A stretch of DNA of 64,000 bases, taken from contig CAMXPV010000004.1 of the NCBI GenBank assembly GCA_947245585.1, forward strand, positions 48,578-112,577. The letters are read 5' to 3'. The stretch is from an uncultured Lachnospiraceae bacterium (lineage in GTDB: Bacteria > Bacillota > Clostridia > Lachnospirales > Lachnospiraceae). Positions 51,631 through 60,339 of this stretch are shown here, one piece after another (positions within the stretch are counted from its first letter, which is position 1; each line of letters begins with the position of its first letter). The notes under the pieces are model-generated. The model was not told the DNA's origin. It saw only the letters and a program-made list of their open reading frames with translations, and did not search any database. The position numbers were made by a program, and so were the translations under genes.

Positions 51631-52347
51631 ATGAGCGAATTATATCTGATGACTGCTATCATCACCAGAGACCGCACAAGGGATTTTGCGGCATTTTATG
51701 ACAGATACGGCGTTCCGGTCAATTTCATCACGCTCGGAAACGGAACCGCCAATAATGAACTGCTCGATTACTTTGGGTTGGACGGCACGGAAAAGGCCGT
51801 AATCTTCTCCGTCGTCACCCGCAAAACATGGAAAAAAGTAAAAACGGGATTGGAGCGGGAAATGCAGATTGACGTTCCCGGTACAGGCATCGCCTTTATC
51901 ATCCCCCTGGCCAGTATCGGCGGCCTGAAGGCATTGCGTTTCCTGACTGGGGATGAAACCTTTGAAATTGGGGAGGAAACCACATTGAAGGACACCAAAT
52001 TTGAACTCTTAGTAATCATAGCCAACCAGGGCTACACGGAACTCATCATGGATGCCGCGAGAAAAATGCAGGCAGGAGGCGGCACTGTCATTCACGCCAA
52101 GGGAACGGGCATGGAAAGCGCAGACAAATTCCTGGGGGTCACACTGGCTTCCGAAAAAGAAATTATCTTTATTGTTGTGAAAAAGGAACAGAAAAATGCT
52201 ATCATGCAGGCAGTCATGGAAGATGCAGGCTTAAATTCCAAGGCAAAATCCGTTATTTTTTCCCTTCCTGTAACCGAAACCGCCGGTATGAGGCTGCTTA
52301 CCGAGTACGCGGAGGAAAGCGAGACGGCCGAAAACGGGGAGACTTAA
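51631..52347 (+). CDS. Two-domain PII-like signalling protein
   Basis: 238 residues. Two repeats of PII-like (GlnB/GlnK) fold: about 4-105 (TAIITRDRTRDFAAFYDRYGV) and about 118-225 (LLVIIANQGYTELIMDAARKMQAGGGTVIHAKGTG). The second half keeps the KGTG region and an IIFIVVKKEQ strand typical of PII; the first lacks them. PII proteins sense ATP/ADP and 2-oxoglutarate and bind partner proteins. It overlaps the stop of the converging ABC gene. Confidence 0.82.
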   Translation: MSELYLMTAIITRDRTRDFAAFYDRYGVPVNFITLGNGTANNELLDYFGLDGTEKAVIFSVVTRKTWKKVKTGLEREMQIDVPGTGIAFIIPLASIGGLKALRFLTGDETFEIGEETTLKDTKFELLVIIANQGYTELIMDAARKMQAGGGTVIHAKGTGMESADKFLGVTLASEKEIIFIVVKKEQKNAIMQAVMEDAGLNSKAKSVIFSLPVTETAGMRLLTEYAEESETAENGET

Positions 52348-52356
52348 CGCTCCCCG
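52335..52356. terminator. Bidirectional terminator made of overlapping gene ends
   Basis: CGGGGAG (52335-52341) pairs with CTCCCCG (52350-52356). The plus side is followed by CTCTTTTCTC, the minus side by TTTTCGG. The stop codons of both converging genes (52345-52347 and 52344-52346) lie in its loop, so termination signal and coding ends are the same bases. Confidence 0.75.
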
Positions 52357-54245
52357 CTCTTTTCTCTCGCCATCTCTTCCCGTCTGTACTGCAAATGATA
52401 TAGCCTGTAATACTTTCCGCGTTTTTCTAAAAGTTCCTGATGACTGCCCTGCTCCACAATCTTTCCGTGGGACAGCACAATGATATTGTCCGCATGTTGA
52501 ATGGTGGAAAGTCTGTGGGCAACCATTAACATCGTTCCGATATTCTGCATCTTTTCCAAAGAATTCTGTATCAGCAGTTCCGTCTCCGTGTCAATGTTGG
52601 CAGTGGCCTCGTCCAAAATCATAACTGCCGGTTTGTGGACGATGATTCTCGCAAAGGACAAAAGCTGCCTTTGTCCTGCGGAGAAATTGTTCCCCCTCTC
52701 CCGCACTTCCTCATCCAGTCCCTTCTCCAACTTATTGATAAAGTGATCCGCATTCACATAGCGGCAGGCAGCCTCGATCTCCTCGTCCGAAATATCCTCC
52801 GCACGCAGAGCGATATTGCTTCGGATGGTTCCCGAAAACAGAAACACGTCCTGCAGCATCTGCCCAAAGAACCGGCGCAGGGAAGAAATTTTGATCTTCC
52901 GGATGTCGATCCCATCTATCAAAATCTCTCCTTTCTGAAACTCGTAATTTCTGCAGATCAGGGAGAGAATCGTTGTCTTGCCGGAACCCGTGGAACCCAC
53001 AAAAGCCACCGTCTCCTTCGGCATCACATGGAAGGATACGCCCTTTAGCACCCACTCACCCTCCACGTAGGAAAACCACACATCCCGAAACTCAATCTCT
53101 CCCCGCATTTCGGAAAGCTCCACCGCACCCGGCGCATCCTGTATGACAGGCTCCAGATCCATGATTGTGAAAACCTTCTCCGCGGAAGCGAAAGCCGACT
53201 GCAGCCAGTTAAACTGCTCCGCCAGATTCTGGATCGGGTTGTAGAACTTGGAAATATACATATAAAAGGACACCAACATACCGCTTGTAACCATCTGCCC
53301 CATAAAAACACGGTTTTCCAGATACCCTCTGCCGCCCAGATACAAAAGACAGAGGATGGAGCTGACATAGAGCATATAGACTAGAGGCCGGAAAATACCA
53401 AACACCAGTATCTGTTCCTGCTTCGCTTTTCCAAGCGCGTTGCTCTTTTCCCGGAAGTCCTGCATTTTAGCCTCCTCCCGATTAAAAATCTGCGTAATCT
53501 TGATACCCGAAAGATTCTCGGACAGATACGTGTTGATATCCGTGGTACAGTCCTTCACTTTTCGGTAGGCCCGCCTTGAAAATTTGCGGAAAATCACCGT
53601 AAACAGCACGATAAAGGGCACGAAGCAAAGGATCATCAGCGTCAGCTCATAGCTTAGCACAAGCATTGCCGCAAACACACCCATAATCACGAAAATATTT
53701 TTTATGAAATTAACAAGCAGATTGGTAAACATCATGGAGATCGCGTTGGTGTCGTTTGTCACGCGGGTCACAAGCTTTCCAACGGGTATCTCGTTTAGCT
53801 GCTCGTGGGAAAGGCTCTCGATCTTCACAAACAGGTCTTCCCTCATGACGGAAATAATTCTCTGCCCCGTCTTTTGCAGCACCACCGCCTGAATGTACGC
53901 ACATGTCATGGAAACGAACAAAATGCTCACATAGACCGCCATCGCCCTGTAAATCTGCGGCATCCTAAACTCTCCCGCGACAAGTTCCTCAATCCGGCCA
54001 ATAATCAAGGGGGAAACCACGTCATAGGCAATGGTAAGCAGCATGACAGCACCCACCAGAAGAAACCGCGGCAGATACGGCTTCGCATACCGCAATAGCC
54101 GCCCCATAGTCTCCCGGTCGCCCATCTGTCTTTCAAAGCCATCCGCCTGCTTTTTATCCTTCACTACAAAGAAAGCAGTGAGAAGAACGAGGGAGAACAG
54201 CCCCACAATCGCTCCCACTACAATCAGTGGATAATACTCATACAT
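52344..54245 (-). CDS. ABC exporter subunit with the canonical ATP site
   Basis: 633 residues from ATG 54245 (AAGGGGG upstream); the reading to 54410 is spurious. About 60-340 form six membrane helices, then the ATPase with Walker A GSTGSGKTT (about 427), FSAGQRQ signature and Walker B ILDEATANID with catalytic Glu. It overlaps its partner at 54238 by 8 nt, so the two form a heterodimeric drug or lipid exporter of the BmrCD/TM287-288 type. Confidence 0.92.
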   Translation of the reverse strand: MYEYYPLIVVGAIVGLFSLVLLTAFFVVKDKKQADGFERQMGDRETMGRLLRYAKPYLPRFLLVGAVMLLTIAYDVVSPLIIGRIEELVAGEFRMPQIYRAMAVYVSILFVSMTCAYIQAVVLQKTGQRIISVMREDLFVKIESLSHEQLNEIPVGKLVTRVTNDTNAISMMFTNLLVNFIKNIFVIMGVFAAMLVLSYELTLMILCFVPFIVLFTVIFRKFSRRAYRKVKDCTTDINTYLSENLSGIKITQIFNREEAKMQDFREKSNALGKAKQEQILVFGIFRPLVYMLYVSSILCLLYLGGRGYLENRVFMGQMVTSGMLVSFYMYISKFYNPIQNLAEQFNWLQSAFASAEKVFTIMDLEPVIQDAPGAVELSEMRGEIEFRDVWFSYVEGEWVLKGVSFHVMPKETVAFVGSTGSGKTTILSLICRNYEFQKGEILIDGIDIRKIKISSLRRFFGQMLQDVFLFSGTIRSNIALRAEDISDEEIEAACRYVNADHFINKLEKGLDEEVRERGNNFSAGQRQLLSFARIIVHKPAVMILDEATANIDTETELLIQNSLEKMQNIGTMLMVAHRLSTIQHADNIIVLSHGKIVEQGSHQELLEKRGKYYRLYHLQYRREEMAREKSGER

Positions 54246-56022
54246 CTGTTTCGCCCCCTTCTTCCTCCTCCATGCGCTGCAAATCCACCATCCTTCGGTA
54301 ATCCTCACAGCTTTCATAGAGACTCTCATGGCTGCCCACTCCACAAACACACCCTTCGTCCATGAAAATAATTTTGTCCATGTGTTCCACTGTGGAGATT
54401 CGGTGGGCAATCAAAATAGTCGTCCTGCCTCTGCGCGCTTCCATGAGGTTATGTAAAATATGTTTCTCCGTCTTCATATCCACCGCGGAAACCGAATCAT
54501 CTAAAATCAATACAGCCGCATCCTTTAAGACCGCCCTCGCGATGGATATCCGCTGTTTTTGACCGCCGGAGACCGTCACGCCCCGCTCTCCCAGAACCGT
54601 CCGGTAACCCGCCGTAAAATCCACAATATCGTCGTGTACATCAGAAAGCTTCGCCGCCCGTTCCACCAACGAATCATCGACTTCATCCACCGCAAAGGAG
54701 ATATTATTTTCAATGGTATCGGAAAACAGGAAATTATCCTGTGGCACATAGGCACAGCCCTCCCGCAGGGAGCGGATGGAGATTTTGTTTACGTCATGCC
54801 CGTCGATAAAGAGTGTGCCGTCCGGCACATTGTAGGCCCGCAGAATCAGATCCACCAGAATCGTCTTCCCGGAGCCGGTTCTTCCTACCACGCCCACGCT
54901 CTCCCCTGCATGAATGGTAAAGGATACATCCCGCAGCGCGTCAAACTCCCCGTCAGGATAGCGGAAGGAAAGATGGCGAAACGCAATCTCTCCCTTCATA
55001 TCACGCAGCTGCGTCACATCCGCCCTGTCCTTTACCGTGATCTGCGCATCCAAAAGCTCACTGATGCGGTTTAACGATGCCTTTCCTCTGGAGGTCTTCT
55101 CAATCAGCATGGAGACCGCCATAACCGGCCAGATAATGGAATTAAAGTAAACGATATATTCCACAAGCTGCCCTGCATCAAACCTTCCGCAGTAGACCAG
55201 ATAACCACCGTACCCCAGGATCACGCAGATTACCGACTCCACAAGCAGAAACGTCAGAATATCGAGCAGCGTGGCAATCCGGGTATAGGCCACATTGATA
55301 TCCTCGTTTTCCCGGTTCAGCCTGGCAAACTCCTTAAGCTCCAGAATCTCTTTCACAAAAGCCTTGATCACCGCAATGCCCGAAAAATTTTCCTGCGAGA
55401 AGTCGGAAAGTCTGGAAAAAGCCTCCTGCCTGACCTCCCATTTCGCCTTCATCGCCTTAAACAGAACCGTCCCGATCAGAAACAACAGTACCATCGGAAT
55501 CATGGACAGCCCCGTCAGTCTCCTGTCCATGTTCCACATTTTCAAAAAGGCGAGCAGTCCCAACAGCAGGGCATCGCAAAACATCAGTATCCCGTCCCCA
55601 AAGCATTCCTGTATGGTGTCCAGATCATTGGTAAACAGACTCATCAGATTACCGACTTTATTCACCTGAAAATAATCCTGGGAAAGATTTTTACAATGGT
55701 CAAACATCCGGTTTCGCAGATCGGTCTCCACCCTGATCGCCGCCCCATAAAAACTGACACGCCACAAAAAACGCCCCACCACCATGACCACAATGACCAC
55801 AATCAGCTTAAGACAGACCTCATCCAAAAGCACATCCATGGTAAAGGGCACAAGGCTCCCGTCAATCTCCACAAGACCACCATTCATCCCATTTACCACA
55901 ATGCGGTAAAGCTCCGGCAGAATCAGCTGAAAATAGTCCACAAAAATAAGAGCCGCAATGCCGACAAGCAATAACGACCCGTGTTTCCTGTAATATTGAT
56001 TGATGTGCCTCCCGAAAATCAC
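54238..56022 (-). CDS. ABC exporter subunit with a degenerate ATP site
   Basis: 594 residues from GTG 56022 (GGAGG 8 nt upstream). Six-helix membrane domain, Walker A GRTGSGKTI, VSGGQKQRIS and Walker B LILDDSVSAVD, where the catalytic Glu is Asp. This is the known pattern of heterodimeric exporters in which one site binds but barely hydrolyses ATP. First gene of the pair. Confidence 0.92.
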   Translation of the reverse strand: MIFGRHINQYYRKHGSLLLVGIAALIFVDYFQLILPELYRIVVNGMNGGLVEIDGSLVPFTMDVLLDEVCLKLIVVIVVMVVGRFLWRVSFYGAAIRVETDLRNRMFDHCKNLSQDYFQVNKVGNLMSLFTNDLDTIQECFGDGILMFCDALLLGLLAFLKMWNMDRRLTGLSMIPMVLLFLIGTVLFKAMKAKWEVRQEAFSRLSDFSQENFSGIAVIKAFVKEILELKEFARLNRENEDINVAYTRIATLLDILTFLLVESVICVILGYGGYLVYCGRFDAGQLVEYIVYFNSIIWPVMAVSMLIEKTSRGKASLNRISELLDAQITVKDRADVTQLRDMKGEIAFRHLSFRYPDGEFDALRDVSFTIHAGESVGVVGRTGSGKTILVDLILRAYNVPDGTLFIDGHDVNKISIRSLREGCAYVPQDNFLFSDTIENNISFAVDEVDDSLVERAAKLSDVHDDIVDFTAGYRTVLGERGVTVSGGQKQRISIARAVLKDAAVLILDDSVSAVDMKTEKHILHNLMEARRGRTTILIAHRISTVEHMDKIIFMDEGCVCGVGSHESLYESCEDYRRMVDLQRMEEEEGGETDV

Positions 56023-56043
56023 CCCTGATACCTCCAAATCTCT

Positions 56044-56061
56044 GATCGAGCCTGCTCGATC
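56044..56061 (-). repeat. Post-stop hairpin, copy 5
   Basis: GATCGAGC (56044-56051) and GCTCGATC (56054-56061) with a 2-nt loop, the same stem as copies 3 and 4. It lies 33 nt behind the ruvA stop, separated by a piece of the 159-bp element. Confidence 0.7.
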
Positions 56062-56094
56062 GGTTCAGCCCACACCCATTCGCAAAACCGCACA
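56062..56094 (-). repeat. End fragment of the 159-bp palindromic element
   Basis: This 33-bp stretch directly behind the ruvA TGA matches the right end of the element at 22377-22535 at almost every position (GTTCAGCCCAC..., then CATTCGCAAA, then CCGCAC). Only the right terminal part is present, fused to post-stop hairpin copy 5. Confidence 0.7.
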
Positions 56095-56709
56095 TCAGAA
56101 CATGTACTTAAGTGCCTGCTTTAAGATGGTCTCCGACGTATCGTCCTCCGAAAGTTCCACCTTCTTCACGGCAGCCGTCGCCTCGGAGGCGGAATACCCA
56201 AGAGCCGTCAGCGCCTCGATCGCTTCCCGCCGCATCATATTGTCCCCCGTTCCTGCCGTGCCGGCCGCCGCATCTTTAGCCGGGCCAAGGTTTCTCAGCG
56301 TATCTTCAATCGAAATCTTATCCCTAAGATCAAGGATCACCCTCTCCGCCGTCTTTGCTCCCACGCCTGGCGCTTTGGCGATCGCTTTCGCGTCTCCTGC
56401 CGCCACCGCAAAGCGCAGGGCATCCGCGCTCATTACAGAAAGAATCGCAAGCCCGCCTTTCGGCCCGATCCCACTCACCGTAATCAATTTCTTAAAGATA
56501 TCCAGATCATCCCTTGTCAAAAAACCATAGAGGCTGAAAGAATCCTCCCGCACCAACGTATAGGTATAGATCTTCACCTCACTGCCGATCCCCGGCAGCA
56601 GATCCGCCGTGGTGGTGGAAACCTTTATGTTATAACCGATCCCTCCGGCCTCGACGACCACGGTTTCCTCCGTGATCTCCTCAAGCGTCCCTTTTATGTA
56701 TGCGTACAT
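56095..56709 (-). CDS. ruvA: Holliday junction protein RuvA
   Basis: 204 residues from ATG 56709 (AAAGGGA upstream). N-terminal OB fold (MYAYIKGTLEEITEE, GIGYNI), helix-hairpin-helix pairs VSGIGPKGGLAIL (about 74-86) and APGVGAKTAERVILDL (about 109-124), C-terminal RuvB-binding domain (about 155-204). It targets RuvB to Holliday junctions. Confidence 0.95.
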   Translation of the reverse strand: MYAYIKGTLEEITEETVVVEAGGIGYNIKVSTTTADLLPGIGSEVKIYTYTLVREDSFSLYGFLTRDDLDIFKKLITVSGIGPKGGLAILSVMSADALRFAVAAGDAKAIAKAPGVGAKTAERVILDLRDKISIEDTLRNLGPAKDAAAGTAGTGDNMMRREAIEALTALGYSASEATAAVKKVELSEDDTSETILKQALKYMF

Positions 56710-56775
56710 GAGTCCCTTTCCCTTCCTCAATTTTTCTGTAAATCCCATTTCGGCACATCCTCTTTGGCCACCTGC

Positions 56776-57279
56776 TCAACACTTTCCCGTCTGCTCAAAC
56801 CGCCGCAAATAGGGCGAAATCTCCATCCCAACAAAACCGATCACCGCACCCGTCACCGTGCCCGCCGCAATCAAAAAGGGCATATAATAAGCCACTGCAA
56901 AGGTCTCCACCACCACCATCGCCACCAGTATCTGCCCGATATTGTGGAACACCCCGCCAAGCACGCTCACCCCGATCATGGAGAAATGTCCCCATCTTTT
57001 CCCTGCAAGCATGGCGAGAAAGCTGAGCACCGCCCCCGCAAGGGCATACAAAATGGCGTAGAGATTGCTGAACAGAAAACCGGACAAAACAATCCGCAGA
57101 CCGTTTACGAGCAAAGCTTCCCTTTCCGACCGGTCATACAAAAGTAAGAGCACGATCAGATTCGGCAGTCCCAGTTTCATCCCCGGTATGCCAAAAGACA
57201 AGGGAATCAAAGATTCCACATAGGATAAAATCAACGCCAATGCCAACAAAAAACCCAATTCTACCGTCCGTCTCATCAC
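56776..57279 (-). CDS. Gx transporter family membrane protein
   Basis: 167 residues, five to six membrane spans, with GIPGMKLGLPNLIVLLLLY (about 30-48) and GVFHNIGQILVA (about 109-120), typical of the Gx/Hpre-diP-synthase-I (ThiT/BioY-like S-component) family. Likely a small-molecule uptake subunit; substrate unknown. It overlaps the NusG-II gene by 4 nt, a pair often seen in Clostridia. Confidence 0.85.
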   Translation of the reverse strand: MMRRTVELGFLLALALILSYVESLIPLSFGIPGMKLGLPNLIVLLLLYDRSEREALLVNGLRIVLSGFLFSNLYAILYALAGAVLSFLAMLAGKRWGHFSMIGVSVLGGVFHNIGQILVAMVVVETFAVAYYMPFLIAAGTVTGAVIGFVGMEISPYLRRFEQTGKC

Positions 57280-57785
57280 TGCACCATCTTATGAAATTTC
57301 TCGCCGTCCGCATCGTTCACGATCTCCACCACAAGCCTGTTTGGCAGACAGATAATCGGGTCTGCACCGTCCGAAATGGGTATGTGATGCACGCAGACCT
57401 GATCCCTGCAGTCGGCCGCCTCCATCCAGACCTGATCCCCGGAAATTGCCAGAAGGTTATAGCTTTGTTCATCTGTCTTCGCCCTCTCTATCCGCTGATC
57501 GGGCCTTTCCCCATACCAACAAAACATGATGCCTCCCTCTGCATAAATCATCAGACAATATAAATTCCCATCCTCTCCGGCGACAACGTCTCCCCGCTCC
57601 TTTGGCTTCAGAGGCAGAGCAAGATTCTCCATTGTCGCCCCGTCCCATGAAATCCGGAGAGTCCGCGCCTCCCTTTTCCCAAGGCCAAACCAAATGGCGA
57701 GGACTGCCGCCACGAGGAAACAGACTATGATCAAAACCTTATCCGCCCTCGTCATATGCTGTTTTAGGATCTCATTTTCACTCAT
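57276..57785 (-). CDS. NusG domain II protein
   Basis: 169 residues. One N-terminal span (about 18-36), then an extracytoplasmic domain with ADCRDQVCVHH and ICLPNRLVVEI (about 122-156), the NusG_II/DUF1312 signature with two conserved Cys. Not the transcription factor NusG. Follows the PLP decarboxylase by 31 nt. Confidence 0.88.
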   Translation of the reverse strand: MSENEILKQHMTRADKVLIIVCFLVAAVLAIWFGLGKREARTLRISWDGATMENLALPLKPKERGDVVAGEDGNLYCLMIYAEGGIMFCWYGERPDQRIERAKTDEQSYNLLAISGDQVWMEAADCRDQVCVHHIPISDGADPIICLPNRLVVEIVNDADGEKFHKMVQ

Positions 57786-57816
57786 AGTGCCATCTTACCA
57801 CAGCCGAACATATGTT

Positions 57817-59001
57817 TCAACCTTTTCCCGCATTGATCTTCCATGCCTCTAGCGGCTCTCTCACGCTCCGAAGCCCCTTTGCCTCACTGTAGAAATAAAC
57901 CGCAGGAAGGTTACGGCTTAAAAACAAATATGCCGCCTCTGTCACGGAATAGGCGCCGATCTGGTCAAACACAAGCAAGTCCCCGATCCTTGGATTGCGA
58001 AGCGGAAGTCCCCTGACCAAAAGATCGGCAAAGGTGCACAGGGAGCCGCAGATCATATACTCCTGTTCTTCCCCGTCCTGTTCCCCTGCCGCGATATGAT
58101 GCACAATCGGCTTACGCATGGCCATATTCTGCCCATAATAGACCACATGATGAATGCCGCCGTCCACCAGACAGTAACGCCTCTCCTCCGCCGACTTACA
58201 GTCCACAATCTGCGTCACATAATGCCCGCAGGAAGCGGCAATATATCTGCCCAGTTCAATGTTCACCCGGAAAGGATACTGTTTGCTAGCAATATACGCC
58301 GCAAGATTTTGAATCCCCTCAAACGGATTCTCAAAAGAATCGCCCTCAAAATAGGGTACGGCAAGTCCGGGCCCGTACTCCAGAATCATATCCTCCGTCC
58401 CGTACTTTTCCCGCAATTCCTCCATAAGCTCCGCCAACACGGGAAGCTCTTTCTCGTATTTGCATCCTTTTCTCTGTGTCCCTGCAAAGAAATGGATGCC
58501 GCCAAAAGTAATCTGCGGCTCCGCCTGCAATTCCTCCGCAATCTGCAAAACCGTCTCCCGCTCCATGCCAAATTGGGCGCCACTGGAAAGACGAAGAAAA
58601 ACCTTTGTCCCCCTGCCTGTCGCCGCAGCCGCTGCCTTCAAAAGCTGCCACTGGTGATAAGATTCCACCGTGATTGTACCCACCGGATATGTCAGCGCCG
58701 TTCTGATATTCGCCTCGGATTTCACCACCCCGGAAAAAATAATTTTCTCCCCATCTATGCCATCTGCCCTGCAAATCTCCAACTCGCCGGGAGAACACAC
58801 CTCATATCCGGAAATGACAGCGTCAAGCGCCGGTATCAGAAAGGGATTGGCCTTAATCGCAAAGCACAGCTTGCTCCCGCATACTGCAAGCTCACTCTGG
58901 ATCCGCCGTACCCTGTCAGTCAACTCATCCGTATCAAAAATATAGCAGGGTGTCTGTACCCCATACCGCTCTATCATCCCCAGAATAGCTTCTCTCTTCA
59001 T
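57817..59001 (-). CDS. Fold-III PLP decarboxylase (LysA/ornithine-decarboxylase-like) in the Dlt-like operon
   Basis: 394 residues. FAIKANP (about 46-52) has the PLP lysine, EYGPGLAVPYF (about 203) binds the phosphate, ELGRYIAASC follows, CGSLCTFAD (about 316) and GAYSVTEAAYL (about 345) are decarboxylase C-terminal motifs. The substrate-choosing loop differs from DAP decarboxylase. Homologues of this fold can act on amino acids bound to carrier proteins (VinO type). Position 27 nt behind the SGNH gene suggests it converts the amino acid activated by the ligase, on or off the carrier. Confidence 0.85.
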   Translation of the reverse strand: MKREAILGMIERYGVQTPCYIFDTDELTDRVRRIQSELAVCGSKLCFAIKANPFLIPALDAVISGYEVCSPGELEICRADGIDGEKIIFSGVVKSEANIRTALTYPVGTITVESYHQWQLLKAAAAATGRGTKVFLRLSSGAQFGMERETVLQIAEELQAEPQITFGGIHFFAGTQRKGCKYEKELPVLAELMEELREKYGTEDMILEYGPGLAVPYFEGDSFENPFEGIQNLAAYIASKQYPFRVNIELGRYIAASCGHYVTQIVDCKSAEERRYCLVDGGIHHVVYYGQNMAMRKPIVHHIAAGEQDGEEQEYMICGSLCTFADLLVRGLPLRNPRIGDLLVFDQIGAYSVTEAAYLFLSRNLPAVYFYSEAKGLRSVREPLEAWKINAGKG

Positions 59002-59028
59002 AGCTTCTCCCTCTTCGCCCTTCTCCCG

Positions 59029-60339
59029 TTACTCCCATGCACCCTCGATGTCGAGTGCAAATGTTTTTTCCGTTTCCGCTCCCAGAACGCGGCATCTGAC
59101 CCGCAATGTCATCGGAAAGCTCATCTTTTCCACAGGAAGCCCACAAGTTTCCTCTACACTGTACGACTGCAATACTTCTGTCACGCCGCCCGCCTCTTTC
59201 TCAAACTGATATTCCACTTCCACGCCTTCCCCATGGAATGCTTTCGCCATCAGCATACGGTTCCCCGCTTCATCAAGCTTTTCCGTATGGAAATCACAAT
59301 AGGCAAGATCGGGCAAATGCTCCTTCATCCCGGCCACCGAATCATAAAATCGGATGTTTCCTGCCTCCCCATTCATACGGCTTTGCAGGATATCACAGTA
59401 ATAGTTGCTGACTATATCCGCGCCGTCTCCGCCCACATGCTCCATACTGCTCATCGTTTCATCCGGCAAAAGCACGCCCCTGTCTTCCATCAGATTCAGA
59501 TTGTCGTAAGGAATGCCCCGTTCTTCCAAATACTGTCTAAAAAATTGATTGCACTCCTCATAGCCGGGCGTCTCGCAAACGGTACTGATGGTTAACGGCG
59601 TGGATACGGCATATAGGGTTACCCCTTCTTCCCGGCACAGCTCAATGATCCGGTCCAAATAGGTCAAACGTTCCCTGTCCACTTCCTCCTCTGTCCAGGA
59701 ACGGGAAATATAAACCCCCACTCTGTTTCCGAAAACTTCCCTCTCCCTTGCAAACCCAAGATTTTCATAGACGGTTTTTCCGTCTTCATAAATTCCCTGC
59801 CGGTATTCTTTTGACAGCTTTTTTCTGATGTTTTCACCGCATTCCCAAATTTCATCCCGATACTGATAGCTTTTCAAAAAATAAATATATTCGGAGGGTT
59901 CAAACACATCCAAAATAAAACCGGCCTTGACGGGAACGGACTTGATTCTCTCAAGCACCACCAGATCCCGCTTCAACACCCGCTCTTCCTGCATAAAATT
60001 CTGATAATCAAGACCAAGCACCACATATTTCAGATCATACTGTTTCAGGATATCTTTCAAATACCAATATGCCCCCTCGATTCCCTGCGAACCTGTCCCC
60101 GCGTTGAAGGCGCAGTCCACCTCCTCCAATCTTTCCGAAAAGACAGAGGGGATAAAGGAGGTAATCACCCTTGAATTGCCGATAAACACCATATCCGGCT
60201 GCATATCCTCCACATTTTTCTGCTTCAGTTCCAATTCCAGATAATGTTGGTACGTGATAGGCTCTAGCACGAAGCCCAGTATCTGTTCAAAGGCAAAGAG
60301 CAGAAGAAACAGGATGACTATTTTTTTAAAATTGTTCAT
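59029..60339 (-). CDS. DltD-like membrane-anchored SGNH protein
   Basis: 436 residues from ATG 60339 (AGGAGG 8 nt upstream). One membrane span (about 5-25), then an SGNH-like domain with FIGNSRVITS (about 52, nucleophile Ser) and DFHTEKLDEAG (about 345), the Asp-His end of the triad. About 85 more residues form a beta-rich tail. In Dlt systems DltD helps move D-alanine to teichoic acid; this one may move another group. It overlaps the MBOAT gene by 14 nt. Confidence 0.78.
   Translation of the reverse strand: MNNFKKIVILFLLLFAFEQILGFVLEPITYQHYLELELKQKNVEDMQPDMVFIGNSRVITSFIPSVFSERLEEVDCAFNAGTGSQGIEGAYWYLKDILKQYDLKYVVLGLDYQNFMQEERVLKRDLVVLERIKSVPVKAGFILDVFEPSEYIYFLKSYQYRDEIWECGENIRKKLSKEYRQGIYEDGKTVYENLGFAREREVFGNRVGVYISRSWTEEEVDRERLTYLDRIIELCREEGVTLYAVSTPLTISTVCETPGYEECNQFFRQYLEERGIPYDNLNLMEDRGVLLPDETMSSMEHVGGDGADIVSNYYCDILQSRMNGEAGNIRFYDSVAGMKEHLPDLAYCDFHTEKLDEAGNRMLMAKAFHGEGVEVEYQFEKEAGGVTEVLQSYSVEETCGLPVEKMSFPMTLRVRCRVLGAETEKTFALDIEGAWE

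Noticed and set aside
58096..59595. 499-codon plus-strand open frame
   Set aside because: Lies opposite the decarboxylase and SGNH genes, is rich in His/Arg/Leu without domain motifs, and has no ribosome site; a shadow frame.
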